The notes under the pieces: model-generated
Seen by the model: the letters and a program-made list of their open reading frames with translations, nothing else
Database searches by the model: none
Told to the model about the DNA's origin: nothing
Program-made: the position numbers and the translations under genes
Shown: positions 1 through 5,104 of the stretch, piece by piece
Numbering within the stretch: position 1 is the stretch's first letter
Layout: the number at the start of each line of letters is the position of its first letter
NCBI GenBank assembly: GCA_024636425.1
Contig: JAGXHB010000048.1
Location: forward strand, 1 to 9,459
Direction of reading: 5' to 3'
DNA: 9,459 nt
Origin: Roseobacter sp.
GTDB taxonomy: Bacteria; Pseudomonadota; Alphaproteobacteria; Rhodobacterales; Rhodobacteraceae

Positions 1-1116
1 ACCGCTGGCCAGCCGAACGGTCTTGCGGTGGATGCGCTGCGCGATCGCCTTGAGCCCCTCAGGCCCGTGGAATACCGCATACATCGACGCCATCACCGCC
101 AGCAGCGCCTGTGCGGTACAGACGTTGGATGTGGCTTTCTCACGCCGGATATGCTGTTCGCGCGTCTGCAGCGACAGCCGGTAGGCGCGGTTGCCATGTG
201 CATCAATCGACACGCCCACAATTCGCCCCGGCATCGCGCGCTTGTAGGCATCCTTGCACGCCATATAGGCAGCGTGCGGCCCGCCGTAGCCTTCGGGCAC
301 ACCGAACCGCTGGGTGGATCCCACGGCGATATCCGCCCCCATGGCACCGGGCTCTTTCAGCAAGGTCAGTGCCATCGGGTCGGCCGTCACAATCCCAAGC
401 GCGCCCGCCCCGTGCAGCGCGGCGATATGCGCGGTGAAATCACGCACATGACCATAGGTGCCGGGATACTGGAACAGCGCGCCAAAGACTGCGCCCGCGT
501 CCATCTTGTCGGGATCGCCAACGATAACCTCGATGTCCAAAGGTTCGGCACGCGTCCGGATCACGGCGATGTTCTGCGGATGGCAATCGCGATCCACAAA
601 AAACGCCTTGGCCTTGGATTTCGCCACACGCATTGCCATCGTCATCGCTTCGGCACAGGCCGTCGCCTCGTCCAGCAGAGAGGCATTGGCGACCGCCAGC
701 CCCGTCAGATCGCTGATCATGGTCTGGAAGTTCAACAGCGCTTCCAGACGGCCCTGACTGATTTCCGGCTGATAGGGCGTATAGGCGGTATACCACGCCG
801 GGTTCTCGAAAATGTTGCGCTGGATCGCGGGCGGCGTGACCGTCCCGTGATAGCCCTGCCCGATCAGCGACGTCAGCACCTTGTTCTTGCCTGCGACCAC
901 GCGCAGATGCTCCAGCACTTCGCGCTCCGACATGGGCCTGCCAAAATCAAGCGGCTCTTTCTGGCGGATATTCGCGGGCATCGTATCGTCGATCAACGCC
1001 GCAAGGCTTTGCGCACCGACAGTCTTGAGCATGTCCGACATTTCCGCCGGAGACGGTCCGATATGCCTGCGGTTGGCAAAATCATACGGCAAATACTCGG
1101 TTGGCTTGAAAACCAT
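1..1116 (-). CDS. gcvP: Glycine dehydrogenase (decarboxylating), P-protein, N-terminal 372 residues (3' end beyond window)
   Basis: P-protein of the cytoplasmic glycine cleavage system. It decarboxylates glycine with pyridoxal phosphate and passes the aminomethyl group to lipoyl-GcvH. The minus frame is open from an ATG at 1116 to the window edge. Family signatures are visible: RRHIGPS at residues 17-23, GQGYHGT at 87-93, TPYQPEISQGRLE at 113-125, LLDEATACAEAM at 148-159, GSTQRFGVPEGYGGPHAAY at 266-284 and REKATSNVCTAQALLA at 326-340. Only the N-terminal part of the usual roughly 950 residues is present; the PLP-binding lysine lies in the missing C-terminal half. The start is supported by a GAGGGG ribosome-binding site 9 bases upstream and by the fit of the N-terminus to the family. 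It is the third gene of the gcv operon, 67 bp after gcvH, with a hairpin in the gap. The identification is secure. Confidence 0.97.
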   Translation of the reverse strand, partial: MVFKPTEYLPYDFANRRHIGPSPAEMSDMLKTVGAQSLAALIDDTMPANIRQKEPLDFGRPMSEREVLEHLRVVAGKNKVLTSLIGQGYHGTVTPPAIQRNIFENPAWYTAYTPYQPEISQGRLEALLNFQTMISDLTGLAVANASLLDEATACAEAMTMAMRVAKSKAKAFFVDRDCHPQNIAVIRTRAEPLDIEVIVGDPDKMDAGAVFGALFQYPGTYGHVRDFTAHIAALHGAGALGIVTADPMALTLLKEPGAMGADIAVGSTQRFGVPEGYGGPHAAYMACKDAYKRAMPGRIVGVSIDAHGNRAYRLSLQTREQHIRREKATSNVCTAQALLAVMASMYAVFHGPEGLKAIAQRIHRKTVRLASG

Positions 1117-1150
1117 GGCGCAACGCCCCTCATTCCAAATGGTCTAAAAT

Positions 1151-1173
1151 CCCCGCCGGAGGCTCCGGCGGGG
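1151..1173 (-). terminator. Perfect 10-bp hairpin between gcvH and gcvP (terminator- or attenuator-like)
   Basis: The arms CCCCGCCGGA and TCCGGCGGGG are exact reverse complements around a 3-base loop. Read on the minus strand the hairpin begins 11 bases after the gcvH stop codon and is followed by ATTTTAG, a short and imperfect U-tract, then 34 bases to the gcvP start. It could be a partial intrinsic terminator that lowers gcvP relative to gcvTH, or an RNA-stabilising 3' hairpin left by processing. It has no T-tract on the plus strand, so it would act only in the gcv direction. The hairpin is certain; its function is inferred. Confidence 0.6.
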
Positions 1174-1183
1174 GCAACAATCT

Positions 1184-1543
1184 CTATCCGATGAATTTCT
1201 GATAGGCGGCTTCATCCATGAACTCGTCCATCTGGCTGGGATCCGACGCCTTCATCTTGAAGAACCATGCCTCGCCCTGAGGGTCGTCGTTCACCATGGC
1301 GGGATTATCGGCAAGCGCACTGTTCACTTCGATGATTTCGCCATCAATCGGTGCCAGAATATCCGACGCCGCCTTGACGGATTCGATCACGACGACCTCG
1401 TCATCCTTGCTCACGACTGTGCCTTCGTCCGGCAGTTCCACAAACACCACATCGCCAAGCTGTTCGGCGGCGTGGATCGTGATACCGACCACGATCTCGT
1501 CGCCTTCGACGCGCAGCCATTCATGTTCTTCGGTAAATTTCAT
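1184..1543 (-). CDS. gcvH: Glycine cleavage system H protein (lipoyl carrier)
   Basis: Small lipoylated shuttle of the glycine cleavage system. It accepts the aminomethyl group from P-protein, presents it to T-protein and is reoxidised by L-protein. The 119-residue length is close to the family norm of about 120-130. The N-terminus FTEEHEWLRVEGDEIVVGIT is typical, and the lipoyl-attachment motif ESVKAAS places the modified lysine at residue 57. The C-terminal part reads NDDPQGEAWFFKMK, as usual for GcvH. The ATG at 1543 is preceded by AAGGGA 7 bases upstream. The gene starts 18 bp after the gcvT stop, so the two are almost certainly translated from one transcript. Nothing appears damaged. Confidence 0.98.
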   Translation of the reverse strand: MKFTEEHEWLRVEGDEIVVGITIHAAEQLGDVVFVELPDEGTVVSKDDEVVVIESVKAASDILAPIDGEIIEVNSALADNPAMVNDDPQGEAWFFKMKASDPSQMDEFMDEAAYQKFIG

Positions 1544-1561
1544 TTTGTCGTCCCTTGATGG

Positions 1562-2686
1562 TTATCTTTTGAAGTTCGCCGCCACAAAGGGCAGCGCTGT
1601 CACGCGGACGGGCAAACGCTTGCCGCGTAAATCGCCCCATATCGCAGTGTCCATATCCGCATATTCGCCGTCAACATATCCCATGGCAACAGGCCCTCCA
1701 TGGGTTGGCCCAAAGCTGCCGGATGTAATCTGCCCGATCAGCCGCCCGCCGGTTTGCGCGTCATAAAGCTGGGTACCGTCACGCATGGGCGCACGTCCCT
1801 CCGGTGCCAGGCCCACGCGCTTGCGGTCAGATCCCTGGGCCAGCGACGCTTCGATCGCAGTCGCGCCGGGATAGCCGCCTGCACGCGCGCCGTCGGGGCG
1901 CCGGACTTTCTGGATTGCCCATGTCAGGTTCGCATCCACCGGACTGGTTTGCGCGTCGATGTCATTGCCATACAGGCACAAGCCCGCTTCCAGCCGCAGG
2001 GAATCGCGCGCGCCAAGGCCGATGGGTTCGACCTGCGCATGGTCCAGCAGCAGCCGCGCCACCGCAACGGCCTCTGCCTCCGGAACCGAAATCTCGAAAC
2101 CGTCTTCTCCGGTATAGCCCGACCGCGACGCCCATACCTCGACCCCTGCCAGCGACAGGGTGCGGAAATCCATGAAGCGCATTTCCGCCGCAGCGGGATC
2201 AAGGGCGGACAGCACCGCCCCGGCTGCCGGCCCCTGAAGCGCCAGAAGCGCGCGGTCCTGCAGTGGGGTCACGGTCACATCAGGTTCCAAAGCAGCCTTC
2301 ATGCGGGCGATATCCGCGCCCTTGCAGGCCGCATTGACCACCACGAACAGATCATCGTCCCGCCGCGCGAACATGAGATCGTCCTCGATGCCCCCCGCGT
2401 CATTGGTGAAAAGGCCATAGCGCTGCCGCCCGTCGGCCAACCCCAGCACGTCCATCGGCACAAGCCTTTCAAAGGCCAGCGCCACAGCCTCCCAAGACGC
2501 GCCCGACAGCATGACCTGACCCATGTGGCTGACATCGAAAAGGCCGGCATCGCTGCGGGTGTGCAGATGTTCTTTCATCACTCCCATCGGATACTGGACG
2601 GGCATCGAATAGCCGGCAAAGGGCACCATCTTGCCCCCAAGTTCCAGATGCAGGTCATAAAGTGGGGTTTGGTTCAGATCTGTCAC
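1562..2686 (-). CDS. gcvT: Aminomethyltransferase, glycine cleavage T protein
   Basis: Transfers the methylene carbon from aminomethyl-GcvH to tetrahydrofolate, releasing ammonia and leaving dihydrolipoyl-GcvH. From the GTG at 2686 the protein has 374 residues, the normal size. Visible landmarks are QTPLYDLHLELGGKMVPFAG (6-25), FDVSHMGQV (50-58), GGIEDDLM (98-105) with the conserved acidic pair of the catalytic region, SRSGYTGEDGFEI (187-199), GLGARDSLRLEAGLCLYGND (223-242) and TSGSFGPT (321-328). The frame stays open upstream as far as 2824, but that stretch lies inside the riboswitch and its leader and resembles no GcvT. GTG at 2686 is preferred because a good ribosome-binding site precedes it and the family N-terminus begins there. 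An ATG at 2728, with no clear Shine-Dalgarno, is the alternative and would add 14 residues. First gene of the operon. Confidence 0.96.
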   Translation of the reverse strand: MTDLNQTPLYDLHLELGGKMVPFAGYSMPVQYPMGVMKEHLHTRSDAGLFDVSHMGQVMLSGASWEAVALAFERLVPMDVLGLADGRQRYGLFTNDAGGIEDDLMFARRDDDLFVVVNAACKGADIARMKAALEPDVTVTPLQDRALLALQGPAAGAVLSALDPAAAEMRFMDFRTLSLAGVEVWASRSGYTGEDGFEISVPEAEAVAVARLLLDHAQVEPIGLGARDSLRLEAGLCLYGNDIDAQTSPVDANLTWAIQKVRRPDGARAGGYPGATAIEASLAQGSDRKRVGLAPEGRAPMRDGTQLYDAQTGGRLIGQITSGSFGPTHGGPVAMGYVDGEYADMDTAIWGDLRGKRLPVRVTALPFVAANFKR

Positions 2687-2695
2687 GGGCGTCGC

Positions 2696-2702
2696 TTCCT
2701 TT
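2696..2702 (-). promoter_or_regulatory. Ribosome-binding site deciding the gcvT start
   Basis: The minus strand reads AAAGGAA about 9-10 bases before the GTG at 2686. It is the only purine-rich Shine-Dalgarno-like sequence near the 5' end of gcvT. The ATG at 2728 and the start codons inside the riboswitch lack one, which favours the GTG start. Confidence 0.6.
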
Positions 2703-2708
2703 GTTTCC

Positions 2709-2768
2709 AAAAGGTCGGACGACCCCATGGCATTCTGCACACCGCTGGAATGCGGTCCACGAAATGCC
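2709..2768 (-). promoter_or_regulatory. Candidate riboswitch expression platform: two consecutive hairpins before gcvT
   Basis: Directly after aptamer 2 the transcript can form a two-tier hairpin: outer arms GGCATT (2763-2768) and AATGCC (2729-2734), inner arms ACCGC (2752-2756) and GCGGT (2741-2745). Next comes a compact palindrome, GGTCGTCCGACC at 2713-2724, followed on the minus strand by TTTT (2709-2712) and then the gcvT ribosome-binding site. The second hairpin looks like a short intrinsic terminator with a stem of only 4-5 bp. Its GTCC could also pair with the GGAC at the 3' end of aptamer 2, giving a switching partner. The pairings are visible in the sequence; the regulatory reading is inference. 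Confidence 0.4.
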
Positions 2769-2770
2769 CC

Positions 2771-2914
2771 CTCTGTCCTTTGGCCTGAGATCGTTATCCC
2801 TTCGGCGGGTGCACAAGGCACCACTCTCCAGAGTTTTTAGGTCCCGCTACGGTCCTTGAGCCTGAGAGTTTCCGGGGCGGTTGCTCCTTCGGCACCGGCG
2901 ATGCCGGTTCTCCC
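2771..2914 (-). promoter_or_regulatory. Tandem glycine riboswitch (two aptamers)
   Basis: Read on the minus strand the leader carries two consecutive glycine-aptamer cores. Aptamer 1 (about 2914-2841) has GGGAGA at its 5' side, GCCGAAGGAGCAA (2881-2893) and ACTCTCAGGCTCAAGGACC (2851-2869). Aptamer 2 (about 2833-2771) has CTCTGG at its 5' side, GCCGAAGGGATAACGATCTC (2788-2807) and AGGCCAAAGGACAGAG (2771-2786). CTCT and AGAG close the P1 stem of aptamer 2. The short linker between the two units is A-rich (CTAAAAA), as in known tandem glycine riboswitches. It sits 84 bases before gcvT, the classic location, where glycine binding usually switches the degradation operon on. The class assignment is secure; outer boundaries are approximate because no covariance model was run. 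Confidence 0.95.
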
Positions 2915-2930
2915 ATAACGGTGTGCACTT

Positions 2931-2958
2931 GCTATGCGTGATCCCCCCTGCAGGTCAA
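2931..2958 (-). promoter_or_regulatory. Possible sigma-70-type promoter of the gcv operon
   Basis: On the minus strand TTGACC (2953-2958) matches five of six -35 bases. It is followed after 16 bases by CATAGC (2931-2936), a weak -10 sharing only the central ATA with the consensus. A start site about 7 bases further on would fall just before the first riboswitch aptamer, which is where a leader transcript should begin. The position is what makes this plausible; the -10 match alone would not. Confidence 0.4.
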
Positions 2959-3061
2959 GCGCCCTTGTGCGGGTCCGAAGCGATCTTTTTTGAAAATGCC
3001 CGAAATTCAGGCCTTGCCCCGAAAGGTGGACAACCCGGCGCGGATCAGTAAGAACATCCGC

Positions 3062-3622
3062 ATGACACCGTATTTTTTCGGCTATGGCAGCCTTGTGAAC
3101 CGCAATACCCACGCTTATCCCGATGCGCGCCCCGCGAGGCTGCAGGGCTGGCGGCGTGTCTGGGTGCGGACCGGCCAACGCGACATTGTCTTTCTCAGCG
3201 TCGAACCCGATCCGGCGACAACCGTCGATGGTCTGATCGCGGCGGTGCCGGGTGCCGACTGGCAGGCACTGGATGCGCGCGAATACGGATATGAACGGAT
3301 CAGTTCGGGGGGTGCGGTCGTTCATGACATCGTGCCCGCACCTGACATGGCCCATTATTCGATATCTCCTGCGAACCAGAAAACAGGCGGCGATCACAGG
3401 ATCCTGCTCAGCTATCTTGATGTGGTGGTGCAAGGATTTCTGCGCGAATACGGCATCGACGGGGTAAGCCGGTTTTTCGACACCACGCAAGGGTGGGACA
3501 CGCCCGTGCTGAACGATCGCGCTGCGCCCCTTTACCCGCGCCATCAACCACTGACGCTGCAGGAAAAGGCGCTTGTGGATGATCATCTCGACCGGCTAAG
3601 CGCCACTCTTTTGTCGGCGTGA
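3062..3622 (+). CDS. Gamma-glutamylcyclotransferase-like (GGCT/AIG2 fold) protein
   Basis: Protein of 186 residues with the GGCT-fold signature. YFFGYGSLVN (4-13) is the YGSL loop that binds the gamma-glutamyl group, and the Glu in DAREYGYER (71-79, E74) matches the position of the catalytic acid. Family members release 5-oxoproline from gamma-glutamyl amines or glutathione, but the substrate of this subgroup cannot be read from sequence. The C-terminal half, with SYLDVVVQGFLREYG and FFDTTQGWDTPVLNDR, is typical of alphaproteobacterial relatives as I recall them. The ATG at 3062 is chosen because the fold starts immediately after it. In-frame starts at 2990 (TTG) and 2996 (ATG) would add a 22-24 residue tail that resembles nothing in the family. 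No strong ribosome-binding site is visible for either. Transcribed divergently from gcvT and convergently with gltX. No membrane segment or signal peptide. Confidence 0.85.
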   Translation: MTPYFFGYGSLVNRNTHAYPDARPARLQGWRRVWVRTGQRDIVFLSVEPDPATTVDGLIAAVPGADWQALDAREYGYERISSGGAVVHDIVPAPDMAHYSISPANQKTGGDHRILLSYLDVVVQGFLREYGIDGVSRFFDTTQGWDTPVLNDRAAPLYPRHQPLTLQEKALVDDHLDRLSATLLSA

Positions 3623-3643
3623 CCGCAAGATACTGCCACGCCT

Positions 3644-3683
3644 GATCTTCATTTTGCCAAATAAACTCTCGCCGAAGGCTCCC
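3644..3683 (-). repeat. Intergenic hairpin element downstream of gltX, second copy of the gcvH-gcvP element
   Basis: On the minus strand this reads GGGAGCCTTCGGCGAGAG followed by TTTATTTGGCAAAATGAAG, beginning about 30 bases after the gltX stop. Its core GGAGCCTTCGGCG matches GGAGCCTCCGGCG in the hairpin after gcvH at 12 of 13 bases, and both are followed by a T-rich stretch. Here the stem has eroded to GCC-TTC-GGC. I recall very similar sequences after genes in many Rhodobacteraceae, so it is probably a dispersed terminator-like element. It fills most of the 91-bp gap between the convergent gene ends. Confidence 0.45.
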
Positions 3684-3713
3684 GCACTCTCGACCCGAAG
3701 CGCGGTCTGAAAA

Positions 3714-5039
3714 TCAGCCGCGCGCCTTCACAACCTGCAGCAGCGGCATCACGGCCGCCATCTCAGGCCCCCGCGCCTGCCCGGTCAGCGCCAAGCGCAG
3801 CGGCATGAACAGCGTCTTGCCCTTGCGGCCCGTCTGCTCCTTGACGGCGTTGGTCCAGGTACCCCAGGTCGTCTCGTCGAAGGCACCGTCCGGCAGCAGG
3901 GTCATGGCCTCGGCGATAAAGGCGCGGTCTTCGTCGGCAATGATCGGTTCGGCCCCTTCGCTGAACATCCGCCACCAGCCTTCCAGGTCATGCAGCGTCG
4001 TGATGTTTTCGCGTGTCACATCCCAGAACAGCGCCGCCTTGTCCTCCGGCACGCCCAGCGCGCGGATCTCATCCGCGACATCCGCCACCGGAAGCGTCTG
4101 CAGATAACGCCCGGTCATCGGAAACAGATCCTCGACGTCGAATTTCGTCGGTGCCGATCCGAAGCGCTCGATGTCGAAGCCGTCGATCAGTTGGCTCATG
4201 TCGGTGCGCAGGTCGACCGGGTCGGAAGATCCGAGCCGCGCCATCATCGACAGCAGCGCAAAAGGATGCACCCCGCGTTCGCGCAGATCGCGCAACGCCA
4301 GAACCCCCAGACGCTTGGACAGCGCCTCGCCCTGCGGGCCTGTCAGCAGCGAATGGTGCGCAAAACGGGGGGCCGTGCCGCCCAAGGCCTGCATGATCTG
4401 TATTTGTGTCGCGGTATTGGTCACGTGATCGGACCCGCGCACGATGTCGGTGATCCCCATCTCGACGTCGTCAACAGGTGACGCGAAGGTATAGAGGATC
4501 TGACCGCTTTCCTTGATCAGAACCGGATCGGAGACAGATGCGCAATCAATGCTGATCGGCCCCAGAATCCGGTCATCCCATTCGACACGCTCAAGGTCCA
4601 GCTTGAAGCGCCAGTGTCCCTGCCGGCCTTCGTCGCGGTAGGCCTGCTTCTGCGCTTCGGACAGGTTCAGCGCGGCACGGTCATAGACCGGCGGCTTGCC
4701 CATGTTCAGCTGCTTCTTGCGCTTGAGGTCCAGCTCTGTCGGCGTCTCGAACGCCTCGTAGAGCCGTCCCATCTCGCGCAGTTTGTCGGCGGCGGTGTTA
4801 TATTGCTCCAGCCGCTCGGACTGGCGCTCGACACGGTCCCAATGCAGGCCCAGCCATGTCAGGTCTTCTTTCAACCCGTCCACATATTCCTGCTTGCTGC
4901 GAACCGGGTCCGTGTCGTCGATCCGCAGGATGAATTCGCCGCCCGCCTTGCGCGCGATCAGATAGTTCATCAGCGCGGTGCGCAGGTTACCGACATGGAT
5001 ATAGCCGGTGGGCGACGGGGCGAAACGGGTGGTGGTCAT
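3714..5039 (-). CDS. gltX: Glutamate--tRNA ligase
   Basis: Class I aminoacyl-tRNA synthetase that charges tRNA with glutamate in the cytoplasm. The 441 residues start with TTTRFAPSPTGYIHVGNLRT, containing the HIGH-type motif as HVGN (15-18). The ATP-binding KMSKS-type motif is LSKR (240-243, in GEALSKRLG). FILRIDDTD (37-44) and the C-terminal KGKTLFMPLRLALTGQARGPEM (407-428) are also family-typical. It is shorter than the roughly 470 residues of E. coli GltX. The zinc-site cysteines of the E. coli type are absent: YEAFETPTELDLKRK occupies that region. Many alphaproteobacteria have two GltX paralogues that can divide tRNA-Glu and tRNA-Gln; which one this is cannot be decided here. ATG at 5039 follows an AGGAGA ribosome-binding site. 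Lies 65 bp downstream of nadE on the same strand. Confidence 0.96.
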   Translation of the reverse strand: MTTTRFAPSPTGYIHVGNLRTALMNYLIARKAGGEFILRIDDTDPVRSKQEYVDGLKEDLTWLGLHWDRVERQSERLEQYNTAADKLREMGRLYEAFETPTELDLKRKKQLNMGKPPVYDRAALNLSEAQKQAYRDEGRQGHWRFKLDLERVEWDDRILGPISIDCASVSDPVLIKESGQILYTFASPVDDVEMGITDIVRGSDHVTNTATQIQIMQALGGTAPRFAHHSLLTGPQGEALSKRLGVLALRDLRERGVHPFALLSMMARLGSSDPVDLRTDMSQLIDGFDIERFGSAPTKFDVEDLFPMTGRYLQTLPVADVADEIRALGVPEDKAALFWDVTRENITTLHDLEGWWRMFSEGAEPIIADEDRAFIAEAMTLLPDGAFDETTWGTWTNAVKEQTGRKGKTLFMPLRLALTGQARGPEMAAVMPLLQVVKARG

Positions 5040-5054
5040 GGGGTTCTCCTGATT

Positions 5055-5080
5055 GGCCGCTGGCTTGTCACAGCGCGGCC
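5055..5080 (-). other. GC-rich inverted repeat in the nadE-gltX gap
   Basis: GGCCGC and GCGGCC are reverse complements 14 bases apart. An alternative pairing adds GCTG with CAGC inside GGCC arms. On the minus strand the hairpin ends just before the AATCAGGAGA leader of gltX. No T-tract follows, so it is not an intrinsic terminator. It could be an RNA-processing or translation-modulating stem, or have no role. Confidence 0.3.
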
Positions 5081-5104
5081 CTATTGTCCAGAAAATGAAG
5101 GGGC

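Noticed and set aside
28..1194. A 388-codon open frame on the plus strand opposite gcvP
   Set aside because: The opposite frame encodes unmistakable GcvP motifs. This one is compositionally abnormal and crosses the gcvP start, the intergenic hairpin and the end of gcvH.
1700..2788. A 362-codon open frame on the plus strand opposite gcvT and its leader
   Set aside because: Antisense of gcvT and part of the riboswitch; His/Arg/Gln-rich with no domain.
2837..3586. A 249-codon minus-strand frame over the GGCT-like gene and aptamer 1
   Set aside because: The plus strand holds a recognisable GGCT domain, and the minus frame runs into riboswitch sequence, so it cannot be a gcv leader protein of this size.
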